DNA of 64,000 nucleotides from Salinispirillum sp. LH 10-3-1 (GTDB lineage Bacteria; Pseudomonadota; Gammaproteobacteria; Pseudomonadales; Natronospirillaceae): NCBI RefSeq assembly GCF_030643825.1, contig NZ_CP101717.1:2563673-2627672 (forward strand), in the 5' to 3' direction. The position numbers were made by a program, and so were the translations under genes. The notes beneath the pieces are model-generated. The model searched no databases and was not told the DNA's origin. It worked only from the letters and a program-made list of their open reading frames with translations. Below, piece by piece: positions 41,504-51,783 of this stretch. Each line of letters starts with the position of its first letter. The first letter of the stretch is position 1.

Positions 41504-42667
41504 CTACCTTTTTATTGCCTGCACTTCATCTGTAGGGTGTGATGATTTGCCGTGCAAGCGCGCAATAATTCGCTGATCAGCACCAAACTGGCGGCGATCC
41601 AGGACATCCAGAGTCACGGCGTCCGCCATGGTATCGAGTGGCAACGCCATTAAAGGCCGGCCGGCACTGCCAAGCAAACGCGGCGCGCAATACAGGATTA
41701 GCTCTTGAATGAGCCCAGCGCGATAAAACGCCCCCGTCAACTCTGCGCCCGCCTCAATCATGACCTCATTCACCGCGTGCGCTTCAACTAGACGGCGCAA
41801 CAGCGCAAGCAGGTCGAGGTGGTCACCGTTGCTGGCACAGGTCACAACTGCCACGCCACGCGCGCGATAAGCGTCAAGCTGCGCCACTGAATGTCCGTTG
41901 CCGGTAAACAGCATGGCGCGATCAACGGCGTAAAATGGATGATCGGCAGGCACTCGCAGCCGAGAGTCCACAACACCACGCAAAGGACTCAATACCGCGG
42001 GATGATCGGGCCAACGCTGGGCCAGCAAATCGAGACGCACCTGCATCCGAGCCTGATCCATCAATAAAGTATCGGCGCCGGTGATCAACGCGCAACTGCG
42101 CGCACGCCAATACTGCACATCGGCGCGCGCCGGAGCACCCGTAATCCAGAAGCTCTCACCGCTCTCCATCGCCGTACGGCCGTCGATGCTGTGCGCCAAT
42201 TTCGCTCTGACCCACGGCAAGCCGGTACGCATGCGCTGCATAAAGCCAAGGTTGAGCCCCTCGGCTTGATCCGCCAACACCCCAGAGGTCACGTCAATTC
42301 CTGCGGCCCGCAAGCGTGCAATGCCAGCACCCGCGACCAGCGGATTAGGATCTTCACAGCCCACGACGACGCGTGCCACACCCGCGGCAATTAACGCGTC
42401 CGCACACGGTGGCGTGCGCCCAAAATGACTGCAAGGCTCCAGCGTTACATAGGCCGTTGCCCCGGTCGCAGCAAGCCCGGCAGCGTTAAGCGCAAACACT
42501 TCGGCATGCGGCTGTCCAGCCCCTGGATGCCAGCCCTCACCAACTGATTGGCCGTCTTTTACTAATACACAACCGACACGCGGGTTAGGTGTGGTACTGA
42601 ACAATCCGCGCTCTGCCAGGTGCAGGGCGCGCTGCATCCAAATGATATCGGCGGCCGCGTCACTCAT
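41504..42667 (-). CDS. ribD: Bifunctional diaminohydroxyphosphoribosylaminopyrimidine deaminase / 5-amino-6-(5-phosphoribosylamino)uracil reductase
   Basis: 387 residues. N-terminal deaminase with the zinc motif HAEVFAL (H about 48) and [12 protein letters not shown]-terminal reductase with [30 protein letters not shown] and the [17 protein letters not shown] stretch. It carries out steps 2 and 3 of riboflavin synthesis. Its start overlaps the nrdR stop (ATGA-type, 42664-42667). Downstream, ribBA begins after only 30 bases, leaving no room for riboflavin synthase. Confidence 0.95.
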   Translation of the reverse strand: MSDAAADIIWMQRALHLAERGLFSTTPNPRVGCVLVKDGQSVGEGWHPGAGQPHAEVFALNAAGLAATGATAYVTLEPCSHFGRTPPCADALIAAGVARVVVGCEDPNPLVAGAGIARLRAAGIDVTSGVLADQAEGLNLGFMQRMRTGLPWVRAKLAHSIDGRTAMESGESFWITGAPARADVQYWRARSCALITGADTLLMDQARMQVRLDLLAQRWPDHPAVLSPLRGVVDSRLRVPADHPFYAVDRAMLFTGNGHSVAQLDAYRARGVAVVTCASNGDHLDLLALLRRLVEAHAVNEVMIEAGAELTGAFYRAGLIQELILYCAPRLLGSAGRPLMALPLDTMADAVTLDVLDRRQFGADQRIIARLHGKSSHPTDEVQAIKR

Positions 42668-43122
42668 TGGTCTTTCTTCTCAAGGCGTTCAATCTCAGCA
42701 CGAAACTCAGAAATATCTTGAAAACTTCGGTATACCGAGGCAAAACGCACGAACGCTACCTGATCCAGCACCTGCAACTCTTGCATCACCGCTTCACCAA
42801 CCGCCCGCGAGGGTATCTCGCGCTCCCCACCAGCACGCAAACGATGCTCTATTCGACTGATGGCCGCCTCTATGGCTTCCACCGAGACCGGGCGACGCTC
42901 TAACGCGCGCATCATGCCGGCGCGTAATTTGTCAGCGTTGTAGGGCTCGCGCGAACCGTCTTGCTTTACCAGCTTAGGCATTACTAATTCAGCGGATTCA
43001 TACGAAGTGAAACGCTCCCCACAATGCGGACATTCACGACGCCGTCTGACTTGACGACCTTCAGCGACAAGACGGGAATCTATAACCTTGGAGTCTGGTT
43101 GACCACAAAACGGGCAATGCAT
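42664..43122 (-). CDS. nrdR: Transcriptional repressor NrdR
   Basis: 152 residues from ATG 43122 (MHCPFCG), the invariant NrdR start. Zinc ribbon CPFC...[13 protein letters not shown] at 3-36, then an ATP-cone domain ([31 protein letters not shown]). It represses ribonucleotide reductase operons by sensing dATP/ATP. An upstream in-frame ATG (43140) would add six residues not typical of the family. First gene of the rib cluster; the promoter lies in 43123-43250. Confidence 0.96.
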   Translation of the reverse strand: MHCPFCGQPDSKVIDSRLVAEGRQVRRRRECPHCGERFTSYESAELVMPKLVKQDGSREPYNADKLRAGMMRALERRPVSVEAIEAAISRIEHRLRAGGEREIPSRAVGEAVMQELQVLDQVAFVRFASVYRSFQDISEFRAEIERLEKKDQ

Positions 43123-43644
43123 AACGACGCGCCTGAACAATACGAAGGCAAGAATTTTACCCTTCGTGACTGGCGTTGCCTACCAATCCACAAAAAATGA
43201 TGAAGAACCTGCGCATTACCTAGCTTGTCAAGCATTGACAGGTGATTTTATTCACATTTTTTCGCAGCACTGCACTGCCATAGTGCGCGAATGCATTTGC
43301 CCTGCACTGCTCTACAAAAACTCTAAATAACGACTCCAATTCATTGTTTTATATAGATTTATTGCATTTTGATCACTTTTTAACCAATCCGTAGAACCCC
43401 ACGTCATCGTTAGCTTGCCTCTGTTTATCACAGAGTTACCCACACACTTATCCACAGAATCTGTGGAATACAGTTTGGCACCCCCATGGTCTATGAGTTG
43501 CAGCTATGTGATCGACGCAGAGCAACACCAACGCTTACCAGCATTCCCCTAAACTGAAGCGTCGATTACAACGGAATGGAACTCCTGATGCACCGTTATG
43601 TTGAAACGGGTACACTGTCGTCCGTCGATTCTGGAGGTAACCTC
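43123..43644. other. 520-bp divergent intergenic region, no gene seen
   Basis: Between nrdR (minus) and the HlyU-like gene (plus). It contains a small CGAAGG/CCTTCG inverted repeat near 43140-43163, an AT-rich tract at about 43320-43385 (ATATAGATTTATTGCATTTTGATCACTTTTT), and the DnaA-box-like array at 43425-43456. I see no credible ORF or structured RNA. Confidence 0.6.
43425..43456 (+). promoter_or_regulatory. Array of DnaA-box-like 9-mers
   Basis: TTATCACAG (43425-43433), TTACCCACA (43436-43444) and TTATCCACA (43448-43456). The third is the perfect consensus DnaA box; the second has one mismatch and the first is weaker. Start-to-start spacing is 11 and 12 bp, about one helical turn. A weak inverted box (TATTCCACA, minus strand) is at 43462-43470. 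An AT-rich tract lies 40-100 bp upstream. Confidence 0.65.
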
Positions 43645-43935
43645 ATGTTTGATTGGTTAAAGTCTTTATTTGTTGCTCAGCCGCAAAGCACAGCTGCAAG
43701 CGTTCAAGCGGAAGAGGAATACAACGGATTCATGATTAAGATCGCACCAATGCCCGTAGGCGGACAATACCGCATTTCTGCTCATATCAGCCGTGTAGGC
43801 GCAGAAGAACCCTCGCATCATTTAATCCGTGCCGACCTACTGCCCGACCTGGACACTGCGGTTGAGCATACGCGTTTGAAAGCACGGCAAGCCGTTGATC
43901 AGCTTGGTGACCGCCTGTTCAGCACAGACCAGTAA
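43645..43935 (+). CDS. HlyU-family protein
   Basis: 96 residues from ATG 43645, chosen because TGGAGGTAA lies 8-10 bases upstream; an ATG at 43576 lacks support. The sequence follows the HlyU pattern: FDWLKSLF start, EEEYNGFMIKIAPMPVGGQYRISAHI, then HHLIRADLLPDLDTAVEHTRLKARQAVDQLGDRLF. HlyU in Vibrio is an ArsR-type name, but this short PF10115-like family is annotated as a HlyU transcriptional activator; the function here is unproven. Starts 10 bases before the overlapping xseA start region. Confidence 0.75.
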   Translation: MFDWLKSLFVAQPQSTAASVQAEEEYNGFMIKIAPMPVGGQYRISAHISRVGAEEPSHHLIRADLLPDLDTAVEHTRLKARQAVDQLGDRLFSTDQ

Positions 43936-43945
43936 GATCAGCAAC

Positions 43946-45289
43946 ATGGAACAAGCCATCAGCGTTGCCCAGCTTAATCGCCAAGCTAAATTCATCCTCG
44001 AACAACACTTTGGCAGCGTACTGATTCACGGAGAAATTTCGAATCTTGCCCGGCCACAGTCGGGCCATCTTTATTTCACTCTGAAAGACGACAGTGCGCA
44101 GGTACGCTGTGCCTTTTTCAAAGGCCAAGCCATGCGTCAGCAGTACCGCCCGAAAGACGGTGAAGCGGTTCTGGTGTCGGGCAAGCTCAGTTTGTTTGAG
44201 GGGCGCGGTGACTATCAAGTAATTGTCTCCGCAATACAGCCTGCTGGTGCAGGTGCGTTGCAACTGGAATTCAATGCCCTTAAGAGTCGCTTGGAAGCGG
44301 AAGGCTTATTTGCACCTGAACGCAAGCGCCCAATACCCACCGACGCGCAGGTCGTCGGGGTCGTCACATCTGGCTCAGGGGCAGCGGTGCAGGATATCTT
44401 GCAGGTATTGGCACGTCGCGATCCCTTCATTGAGGTTCGACTGTTTCCCTGCTTGGTCCAAGGGAAAGACGCGGCGGCTGATATTCGGCGTGCCCTGAAG
44501 GCAGCGATCGCCGATGGACAGTGCGATGTTTTGATCGTCGGCCGCGGTGGCGGCTCCCTAGAAGATCTATGGTGTTTCAATGATGAGGCTTTGGCGCGCG
44601 ACATTGCCGCCAGTCCACTCCCCATTATAAGTGCGGTGGGGCACGAAACCGACTTTACCATTGCCGACTTCGTGGCCGACTTACGTGCTCCGACCCCCTC
44701 GGCGGCGGCGGAACTGGCCTCTGCCGACCACAGTCAACGCGCCAGTAGATTACACCAACTGGCCCGTCAGCTGACCCACAACCTACAGCGCCAGCTCAAT
44801 CAGCATCGCCAAGCCCTGCATTTTCTGCAGCAACGGCTGCGTCACCCAGCGGATCGTATTCGCGAGCAACAGCAACGCCTAGACGACCTCAGCGCGCGCC
44901 TAGAGCGCAGCATGACGCAAACACTGGAGCGACCCGCTCTTCGCCTAGAGGTTTTCCAGCAGCGCTTGCAGCGCAGTGCTCCCTCCGTTCGCCTCCAAGA
45001 ACAACGCCGCCAACTTAACCAATGGCAACAGCGCTTACACAGTAGCGTACGAGCCAATCTGCATCAATGGCGTCAATCCATTGCCAAAACGGCCCACAAC
45101 CTACACACCGCGAGCCCCATGGCCACGTTGCACCGCGGCTATGGCATTCTGCTCACGGATGATGCCAAAGTGGTGCGTTCAGTGACGCAAGTGCAGATAG
45201 GGCAGCAGATAAGCCACCGTTTAGCGGATGGAACAATCGTCAGTGAAGTGAAGCGGATTAATGAACAGGAAACCCCCTCTGACGCTTGA
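43946..45289 (+). CDS. xseA: Exodeoxyribonuclease VII large subunit
   Basis: 447 residues from ATG 43946 (MEQAISVAQLNRQAK). OB-fold (VLIHGEISNLARPQSGHLYFTLKDDSAQVRCAFFKG, about 28-65), catalytic domain (VGVVTSGSGAAVQDILQVLARR, LIVGRGGGSLEDLWCFNDEALARDIAASPLPIISAVGHETDFTIADFVADLRAPTPSAAAELA) and a long Gln/Arg-rich coiled coil (about 275-390). It degrades single-stranded DNA with XseB (33.1 kb). The stop codon lies inside the terminator hairpin at 45272-45301. Confidence 0.96.
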   Translation: MEQAISVAQLNRQAKFILEQHFGSVLIHGEISNLARPQSGHLYFTLKDDSAQVRCAFFKGQAMRQQYRPKDGEAVLVSGKLSLFEGRGDYQVIVSAIQPAGAGALQLEFNALKSRLEAEGLFAPERKRPIPTDAQVVGVVTSGSGAAVQDILQVLARRDPFIEVRLFPCLVQGKDAAADIRRALKAAIADGQCDVLIVGRGGGSLEDLWCFNDEALARDIAASPLPIISAVGHETDFTIADFVADLRAPTPSAAAELASADHSQRASRLHQLARQLTHNLQRQLNQHRQALHFLQQRLRHPADRIREQQQRLDDLSARLERSMTQTLERPALRLEVFQQRLQRSAPSVRLQEQRRQLNQWQQRLHSSVRANLHQWRQSIAKTAHNLHTASPMATLHRGYGILLTDDAKVVRSVTQVQIGQQISHRLADGTIVSEVKRINEQETPSDA

Positions 45290-45301
45290 TTCAGAGGGGG
45301 T
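45272..45301. terminator. Bidirectional terminator between xseA and der
   Basis: ACCCCCTCTGA-CGCTTGAT-TCAGAGGGGGT is an 11-bp stem. The xseA stop codon (TGA 45287-45289) is in the loop. der stops at 45323 on the other strand, so both converging transcripts can use it. The flanking AA/GG gives only a weak T run. Confidence 0.7.
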
Positions 45302-45322
45302 CGCGGTTAGTGCTTGCAGCGG

Positions 45323-46738
45323 TTACTTTTTCTTACTGCGCGGGCCAGCTTTAGCCTTCGCACTGCCACGATGAGCGGGCCCCACCTTGGTCTTTTTTAC
45401 GCGCCCTGTCGTGGGAGGCGCGTAAGGGTTTTCCCCACTACGGAACTCGAAACGAATCGGCGTACCGCGCAAATCCAATACACTGCGAAAACTGTTTTCC
45501 AGATAACGCTGATAGCTACCCGGCAGCTTTTCTACCTGATTACCGTGAATCACAATCACCGGGGGATTGCGGCCACCCAAGTGAGCATAGCGTAACTTGA
45601 TGCGCCGGCCGTTTACCAACGGAGGCTGGTGCTCTTGCACCAGGCCCTGCATGATTTCCGTGAGGTAATTGGTTGGCCACTGCTTAGTTGCGGAGTCATA
45701 AGCCTTTTGTACCGATGCGAATAAGTGGCCGACATTAGTGCCGTGCTTAGCGGATATAAAATGCAAATCTGCCCAGCTCATAAAGTCTAGTCGGCGGTCG
45801 ATGTCCTTCTTCACCTGCGCTTTTTCGTCGTGCGTCATACCATCCCATTTGTTGACCGCCAATAGGACCGAACGCCCCGCTTGCAGCACAAAGTGCAGCA
45901 TGTGCAAATCTTGTTCAACCACACTGTCACGCGCATCCAACACCACGATAACCACGTTAGCTTGCTGAATCGCTTGCAGCGTCTTGATGATGGAGAACTT
46001 TTCGACCGCTTCCTTGATGTTCTTGCGGCGCCGTACTCCCGCCGTATCAATCAGCGTGTATTCCGTCCCCTCGCGCTCGAACGGAATGAAGATGCTATCC
46101 ATGGTGGTGCCCGGCTGATCGAAAACAACCACACGCTCCTCACCGAGCATTCTATTCACCAAGGTAGACTTGCCGACATTTGGCCGACCGACAATAGCGA
46201 GACGGATACCCGTACCCTGCACCAAGTCGGGATCAACTACTTCGGCATCCGGAAAGCGCTCCATGGCTTCGGTGATCAAACTGGTCACACCACGGTTATG
46301 GGCCGCTGCAATGGGGTAAGGCTCACCCAGTCCCATTTCGTAGAAATCACCCAGCACCGTATCTTCGTTCAAACCATCGACTTTATTGACCACTAACTGG
46401 GTCAGCTTACCGGCACTGCGCAAATGCTTCGCCAGCATCAAATCACTGGCGGTAACACCCTCGCGCGCATCAACAATAAAGAACACCAGATCGGCTTCTT
46501 CAATGGCGGCATACGACTGCTCGGCCATTTCAACGTCTAAGCCCATCTCATAGCCGCTAACACCACCGGTATCGACCACAATAAAGGGGATGTCGCCCAC
46601 CTTACCCTCGCCGTACTTGCGGTCACGCGTCAGCCCTGGCCAATCGGCCACCAAAGCATCACGCGAGCGCGTCAAGCAGTTAAATACCGTGGATTTGCCC
46701 ACATTGGGGCGCCCTACTAATGCAATTACCGGCGTCAA
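45323..46738 (-). CDS. der: Ribosome biogenesis GTPase Der (EngA)
   Basis: 471 residues with two tandem GTPase domains: [14 protein letters not shown] (9-22), DTGGV, NKVDG; and [14 protein letters not shown] (about 185), [16 protein letters not shown]-like C-terminal domain ends in the basic tail [26 protein letters not shown]-type run. Essential for 50S assembly. Follows bamB by 12 bases. Confidence 0.97.
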   Translation of the reverse strand: MTPVIALVGRPNVGKSTVFNCLTRSRDALVADWPGLTRDRKYGEGKVGDIPFIVVDTGGVSGYEMGLDVEMAEQSYAAIEEADLVFFIVDAREGVTASDLMLAKHLRSAGKLTQLVVNKVDGLNEDTVLGDFYEMGLGEPYPIAAAHNRGVTSLITEAMERFPDAEVVDPDLVQGTGIRLAIVGRPNVGKSTLVNRMLGEERVVVFDQPGTTMDSIFIPFEREGTEYTLIDTAGVRRRKNIKEAVEKFSIIKTLQAIQQANVVIVVLDARDSVVEQDLHMLHFVLQAGRSVLLAVNKWDGMTHDEKAQVKKDIDRRLDFMSWADLHFISAKHGTNVGHLFASVQKAYDSATKQWPTNYLTEIMQGLVQEHQPPLVNGRRIKLRYAHLGGRNPPVIVIHGNQVEKLPGSYQRYLENSFRSVLDLRGTPIRFEFRSGENPYAPPTTGRVKKTKVGPAHRGSAKAKAGPRSKKK

Positions 46739-46750
46739 GCGGTCTTACTC

Positions 46751-47905
46751 CTATTGTGCCCTGATGGTGCCGCCCAAAAGGAGGCCCTGCATCGATTGCA
46801 CATAAAAATGGTCGGCATCGGCTATTGCCGGTACCGTAAAGCGCTGATGACCAGCGAAATTCAAACGACCCACGGGCTCGCCCGTTCGGGTAGAAAAACC
46901 GTACACATAACCACGGCGATCCGTCACTATCACCGTATCACCTTGCACCGCCAAGGACGTAATTGGGCGCCCAGTTACGGCCTGTTGTTGCCAACGAATC
47001 GCCTTTGTATTGAGATCATAGGCAAAAATCTCACCCGTGCGATTAGCCACAAATAATGAACGACCATCGGTCGCCAAGCTCGCACTGACCGACTGCGTCG
47101 TTTCCCAGCGGATCTCGCCACTGTTTGGCATAATCTCTACGAGGCGTCCTTCGTAGGCCGCGATGTAAATACGGTCGTTAACCAACAACGGAGTAACGTC
47201 TACATCAACAAGTCGCTGCAAGTCGGTCACGCCGCGTGGATTCGATAGGCGATGCGACCAACGTGGCTCACCGGACAACAGATCGAAAGCCATCACGCGT
47301 CCATTGCTAAAACCGGCAATAAGGGCATCTCGATAGAACAAAGGCTGAGCTTGACCATGCAAGGTCAACACCGGCTGCTCACTGTCATAGATCCACACCC
47401 AGTTCCGACTGGTGTTGTCCCACAGACGTAGCTTGCCGTCCTGTGCCAAGAAGGCAATTTGATTGCCTGACACCACTAAGGGCGCAATAGCAGTAACACC
47501 TAAGGCACTGCGCTGTACTTCCTCACCATTGCTGGCATTCAGGACGACCAAGTCGCCTTTTTGGGACAGAAGATAAAGCCGGTCACGATGCAGCGTGACC
47601 CCGGCCTGCCAAGGCTCCAACGAGTGTTTCCACAACACTCGCCCGGTTCCCTTCGACAAGGCAACCACCTCGCCAGTCACATGCGCTGCAAATACGCGCT
47701 CGTCATCCTGGGCCGGACGCAAGCGCACGGCACCATCACCAGGCTGCCATCCTTCAGCAATAAAGTGATGCCAGTCGAAACCGACGCGATCAGAGGTAAA
47801 TTCTGGTGGCGGTGCCGGGTAGCGCGGGTTAATACCTGCGCAACCGACCAATACAACAACCAATACACTGGCTAGAGCACTTTGCATTGCTCTCATGAAG
47901 GACAA
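46751..47905 (-). CDS. bamB: Outer membrane protein assembly factor BamB
   Basis: 384 residues. Lipoprotein signal peptide with lipobox LVGC (about residues 19-22), then an eight-bladed PQQ-type beta-propeller with repeats such as GRVLWKHSLEPWQAGVTL, GNQIAFLAQDGKLRLWD, GEPRWSHRLSNPRG and GEIRWETTQSVSASLATDGRSLFVANRTGEIFAYDLN. It works with BamA in outer-membrane protein insertion. Part of ndk-rlmN-pilW-ispG-hisS-yfgM-bamB-der. Confidence 0.95.
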   Translation of the reverse strand: MSFMRAMQSALASVLVVVLVGCAGINPRYPAPPPEFTSDRVGFDWHHFIAEGWQPGDGAVRLRPAQDDERVFAAHVTGEVVALSKGTGRVLWKHSLEPWQAGVTLHRDRLYLLSQKGDLVVLNASNGEEVQRSALGVTAIAPLVVSGNQIAFLAQDGKLRLWDNTSRNWVWIYDSEQPVLTLHGQAQPLFYRDALIAGFSNGRVMAFDLLSGEPRWSHRLSNPRGVTDLQRLVDVDVTPLLVNDRIYIAAYEGRLVEIMPNSGEIRWETTQSVSASLATDGRSLFVANRTGEIFAYDLNTKAIRWQQQAVTGRPITSLAVQGDTVIVTDRRGYVYGFSTRTGEPVGRLNFAGHQRFTVPAIADADHFYVQSMQGLLLGGTIRAQ

Positions 47906-47923
47906 CTCCTGTCAGTACAACGA

Positions 47924-48568
47924 TTAAAGCAAGCCAAAACGTTCGGCTTTTGCTTGCAGCAGTGGTGGGTTCAAACCTTGCTCTTGCGCCAACGTCCAAG
48001 CAGTCTCGTAAGCTGCTCGGGCGGCATTACGATCACCCATAGCTTGGTGGATATCACCACGCAACTCGTAGAAGGCCAATTCCTGCGCACCGGCAGCAAT
48101 GCCATCTAAAGTGGCCAAGGCTGCATCGAATTCACCCTGTGCCACTTGCACGCGCGCGATACGCAGAGTTATGACACGGTCAATGGTAGCATCTCGGCTT
48201 TGTTCTAGTGCCCAGCGCAACTTCGTCTCAGCGTCGGCAAAGTCACCATCGTTCACCATGTACTTAGCCTGCAAGAGCGCCGTGTAAGTGGTATAGGTAC
48301 TGTTACTGTGTGCACTGCTTAAGTTAGCAAACAAGTCATCCAAACGACTGCGCTCGGTTGCCGCCAAGGTATCTTTACCGTCCGTCAGGCGCACGACCTG
48401 CTGGTAGATGTCCGACGCCGCAGCATGGTTCTTCGCCTGGTTGTCGTTGTAAAAGAACAGACCAAAATAGCCCACAACGAAGATCAGCACACCGCCGACC
48501 AAGGCATTACCCCAACGTGACCACCACTGTTTCAGGGCCTCTATCTGTTCTTGTTCAGTATCGTACAC
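47924..48568 (-). CDS. yfgM: YfgM-type periplasmic TPR ancillary protein
   Basis: 214 residues. Cytoplasmic start EQEQIEALKQWWSRWGN, one membrane helix (ALVGGVLIFVVGYFGLFFY, about 20-38), then periplasmic TPR-like helices (AKYMVNDGDFADAETKLRWAL, ARVQVAQGEFDAALATLDGI, YELRGDIHQAMGDRNAARAAYETAW). It matches YfgM, a SecYEG/PpiD-associated chaperone. Position between hisS and bamB is conserved. Confidence 0.93.
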   Translation of the reverse strand: MYDTEQEQIEALKQWWSRWGNALVGGVLIFVVGYFGLFFYNDNQAKNHAAASDIYQQVVRLTDGKDTLAATERSRLDDLFANLSSAHSNSTYTTYTALLQAKYMVNDGDFADAETKLRWALEQSRDATIDRVITLRIARVQVAQGEFDAALATLDGIAAGAQELAFYELRGDIHQAMGDRNAARAAYETAWTLAQEQGLNPPLLQAKAERFGLL

Positions 48569-48589
48569 AACTCACTCCTTGCACTCTCA

Positions 48590-49885
48590 TTATATGGATT
48601 CTTGTAATGCTTCTTTCATAACCGCAAGCAAAGCATCAGTATCTGACCACGCAATATGAACTTGCGGAGCGTCTTTGCGCAGATTTTTCACCGTGAACAC
48701 CTGCTTGGCCACTTCGTCGTCGCCAACGATAAAGCCCAAGCGAGCGCCACTTTTGTCTGCTTTTTTCATCTTCGATTTAAAACTGCCATCACCCAGCACC
48801 GTCTGCAGGCGCAGATCCGGCACTGCCGAACGCAACCGCTCTGCCAGCTGCAACTTCACCCGTTCCGCATCGTCTCCCATAGCCAGTAAGCAGGCATCCA
48901 CTGTCTGCGTGACGTCGGCAGGCACTACGTCCAATGCTTCAAGTAGCAGCAACAGGCGTTCAACACCCATACCGAAACCGATGGCTGGAGTAGACTTACC
49001 GCCTAACTGTTCAACCAAGCCGTCATAACGTCCACCACCCATCACAGTACCCTGCGAACCCAGTGCCGACGTTACCCATTCAAATACGGTTTTGCCGTAG
49101 TAGTCCAGCCCGCGCACCAAGCGTGGATTGATCTCATACGCCACACCCGCAGCATCAAGAAACGCGCAGAGCTGATCAAAATGCGTCCGCGATTCCTCGT
49201 CCAAGTAGGCAAAAAATTCAGGCGCGTCATCCAGCACTTGCTGAGTATCTGCGCTTTTGCTGTCCAAAATACGCAAGGGATTGGTGCTCAAACGACGCTG
49301 TGAATCTTCGTCGAGGCGCGCCACATGCTGTTGCAGGTACGCCACCAAATCTGCTTTGTAGTTCGCACGGCTCTCCGCCGTACCCAGCGTATTCAACTGT
49401 AAGGTCAGGTGTTCTGCAATGCCTAAACGCTGCCAAAGGCGCGCTGACATGATGATAATTTCAGCGTCAATATCCGGCCCTGCCAGCCCGAACACCTCGG
49501 CACCAAACTGATGAAACTGACGATAGCGACCTTTCTGCGGACGCTCATAGCGAAACATCGGCCCGGTGTACCACAGCTTTTGAATCTGATTGTGCAGTAA
49601 ACCGTGCTGCAAAGCGGCACGCACGCAACCGGCCGTCCCTTCGGGTCGCAGAGTAATACTCTCATCGTTGCGATCGTTAAAGGTATACATTTCCTTTTCA
49701 ACGATATCGGTTACTTCACCGATAGAGCGCCGAAACAAGGCGGTATCTTCCACCAGCGGGGTACGTATTTCACTGTATCCATAACTGGCGTACAGTGCAC
49801 GCATCTGCGCTTCGGCATACTGCCACAATGGGGAGCGTTCCGGCAAAACATCATTCATGCCACGAATGGCTTGTACTGTCTTCAC
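48590..49885 (-). CDS. hisS: Histidyl-tRNA synthetase
   Basis: 431 residues, class II synthetase. Motif 2 [24 protein letters not shown] (about 113-136), the His-specific loop [15 protein letters not shown], motif 3 [18 protein letters not shown], and the anticodon-binding domain at the end. Full length. Follows ispG by 21 bases. Confidence 0.97.
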   Translation of the reverse strand: MKTVQAIRGMNDVLPERSPLWQYAEAQMRALYASYGYSEIRTPLVEDTALFRRSIGEVTDIVEKEMYTFNDRNDESITLRPEGTAGCVRAALQHGLLHNQIQKLWYTGPMFRYERPQKGRYRQFHQFGAEVFGLAGPDIDAEIIIMSARLWQRLGIAEHLTLQLNTLGTAESRANYKADLVAYLQQHVARLDEDSQRRLSTNPLRILDSKSADTQQVLDDAPEFFAYLDEESRTHFDQLCAFLDAAGVAYEINPRLVRGLDYYGKTVFEWVTSALGSQGTVMGGGRYDGLVEQLGGKSTPAIGFGMGVERLLLLLEALDVVPADVTQTVDACLLAMGDDAERVKLQLAERLRSAVPDLRLQTVLGDGSFKSKMKKADKSGARLGFIVGDDEVAKQVFTVKNLRKDAPQVHIAWSDTDALLAVMKEALQESI

Positions 49886-49905
49886 ATTATTTCCCGTTAA
49901 ACCGA

Positions 49906-51030
49906 TTAAGACCGTGTCTTGGCGATTAAATTGGCGTTGGCAGCATCACGCTCAGCGATCTGTTCGCGAATCATGCGCTCGAACACATCCACCAACTCTT
50001 CGTTTTTCAGTTTACTGTGCGGCTCACCGTTCAGATAAATCAGGTTATTGGGCGACCCACCAGTGATACCGATATCCGCCTCTTTGGCCTCACCCGGCCC
50101 GTTCACGACACAGCCAATAACAGCCACGTCCAACGGTGTGAGTACATCCTCTAAGCGCTCTTCTAACGCGTTCATGGTACTGATGACATCGAAATTCTGG
50201 CGCGAGCAGCTGGGACAGGCGATAAAGTTGATGCCCTTATTGCGCAAGCGCAGGCTTTTTAAAATATCGAAGCCGACTTTAACTTCTTCGACAGGGTCGG
50301 CCGCTAACGACACACGCAGCGTATCACCAATACCGTCCATGAGCAGCAAACCTAAGCCCACTGCGGACTTCACTGTTCCTGATCGACGACCGCCGGCTTC
50401 GGTTATACCCAAATGCAACGGCTGATCAATTTGACTTGCGATCTGACGATACGCCGCCACCGCCATAAAGACGTCGGACGCTTTCAAGCTTAATTTGTAT
50501 TCTTGGAAATCCAGCCGGTCGAGGATATCAATATGGCGCATGGCGGACTCAACGAGCGCTGCAGGCGTCGGTTCGCCGTATTTTTTTTGCAGATCTTTTT
50601 CCAGCGAACCCGCGTTGACCCCGATGCGCATGGAAATGCCTTTGTCGCGCGCCTTGTCGACCACCGCCCGTACACGATCTTCTTTACCAATGTTGCCCGG
50701 ATTGATACGCAAACAATCGACACCTAAATCCGCGACGCGCAACGCAATTTTATAGTCGAAATGGATGTCAGCGACCAAGGGTACTTGAACACGCTGACGG
50801 ATTTTGCCAAAGGCTTCGGCGGCATCCATACTGGGCACCGACACCCGCACAATGTCCACCCCTGCCGCCTCCATCCGCTGAATCTGCGCCACGGTCGCAT
50901 CCACATCACAGGTTTCAGTATTGGTCATACTTTGCACTGAAATGGGCGCATCACCGCCAACTGGCACATTGCCCACCATGATCTGGCGACTTTTTCGGCG
51001 GGTGATGGGAGAGAGCATCTGCTTGTTCAT
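49906..51030 (-). CDS. ispG: 4-hydroxy-3-methylbut-2-en-1-yl diphosphate synthase
   Basis: 374 residues. TIM barrel with [45 protein letters not shown] and a 4Fe-4S domain whose three cysteines appear in [13 protein letters not shown] and [23 protein letters not shown]. It makes HMBPP in the MEP pathway, downstream of Dxs. Starts 4 bases after pilW's stop region, with no gene between. Confidence 0.97.
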   Translation of the reverse strand: MNKQMLSPITRRKSRQIMVGNVPVGGDAPISVQSMTNTETCDVDATVAQIQRMEAAGVDIVRVSVPSMDAAEAFGKIRQRVQVPLVADIHFDYKIALRVADLGVDCLRINPGNIGKEDRVRAVVDKARDKGISMRIGVNAGSLEKDLQKKYGEPTPAALVESAMRHIDILDRLDFQEYKLSLKASDVFMAVAAYRQIASQIDQPLHLGITEAGGRRSGTVKSAVGLGLLLMDGIGDTLRVSLAADPVEEVKVGFDILKSLRLRNKGINFIACPSCSRQNFDVISTMNALEERLEDVLTPLDVAVIGCVVNGPGEAKEADIGITGGSPNNLIYLNGEPHSKLKNEELVDVFERMIREQIAERDAANANLIAKTRS

Positions 51031-51033
51031 GCG

Positions 51034-51783
51034 TCAGTTATTTCTCAAGTAATTGCTATTCGGGAAGCGTTCTTTCAGCTGCTCCAATAAATCGGCATAG
51101 GCCTCTTGGCGCTGCATGGCTTCATTAACCCGCACCCCTAGGATCAACGACTCCTCAGTGTGCGTCACCAGATCACTGCTGACCAATCTCTGGAAGCCAT
51201 CGAAGTACGCCATGGCCCGACGAGGATTGCCGTCATTGAGATGCAGATTGGCCATATGCCAATAAGGCATTGGCAACATCTTGTTCAGCGTAATAGCGCG
51301 ATCAAAATAGGTTTTGGCATTAACCTTATCATCTAAGAACAAACTCACAATGGCGAGATCTTCAAACGCCACCGCACGGTCAAAGAAGTCGGTATCAGCC
51401 ACAACCACCAGCAACTCCTTACGGGCCTCTTCTATGCGGTTTTGACGAAACAGGAACTGCGCGTAAAGATGTCTATTTTGCGTGTCACTGCTGAGGCGCA
51501 TCGATCGCTTGAAATAGTCTTCGGCCAGCTCTGGCTCGCCCTCGCGTTGGTACACGAGTGCCAGGCCTAGGTGCGCTGAAGGCGATTGCGGGTGAAAACT
51601 CATCGCCTCGCGAAAAGCAATTCGAGCCTGAGCTGCGTTATCAAACTGCAAATGCCGAAACCCAATTTCAACATAACGCTCCGCCGATGTCTGTGCCTCG
51701 CTGTTCGCCCCACGGCTTGCACAGGCACTCAATGTCAGTGCAACCAGCAACAAGATCAGACCACGCGCAATGGAAAGCTTCAT
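51034..51783 (-). CDS. pilW: Type IV pilus biogenesis/stability lipoprotein PilW/PilF
   Basis: 249 residues. Signal peptide with lipobox LSAC ([10 protein letters not shown], about 17-22), then about six TPR helical hairpins: [78 protein letters not shown], and so on. It is the outer-membrane pilotin for the PilQ secretin. Overlaps the rlmN stop by 4 bases. Confidence 0.92.
   Translation of the reverse strand: MKLSIARGLILLLVALTLSACASRGANSEAQTSAERYVEIGFRHLQFDNAAQARIAFREAMSFHPQSPSAHLGLALVYQREGEPELAEDYFKRSMRLSSDTQNRHLYAQFLFRQNRIEEARKELLVVVADTDFFDRAVAFEDLAIVSLFLDDKVNAKTYFDRAITLNKMLPMPYWHMANLHLNDGNPRRAMAYFDGFQRLVSSDLVTHTEESLILGVRVNEAMQRQEAYADLLEQLKERFPNSNYLRNN

Noticed and set aside
43300-43480. 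This region as the chromosomal oriC
   Set aside because: Boxes and an AT-rich tract exist, but none of the usual neighbours (dnaA, dnaN, rpmH, mnmG, atp genes) is near; kept only as a finding.
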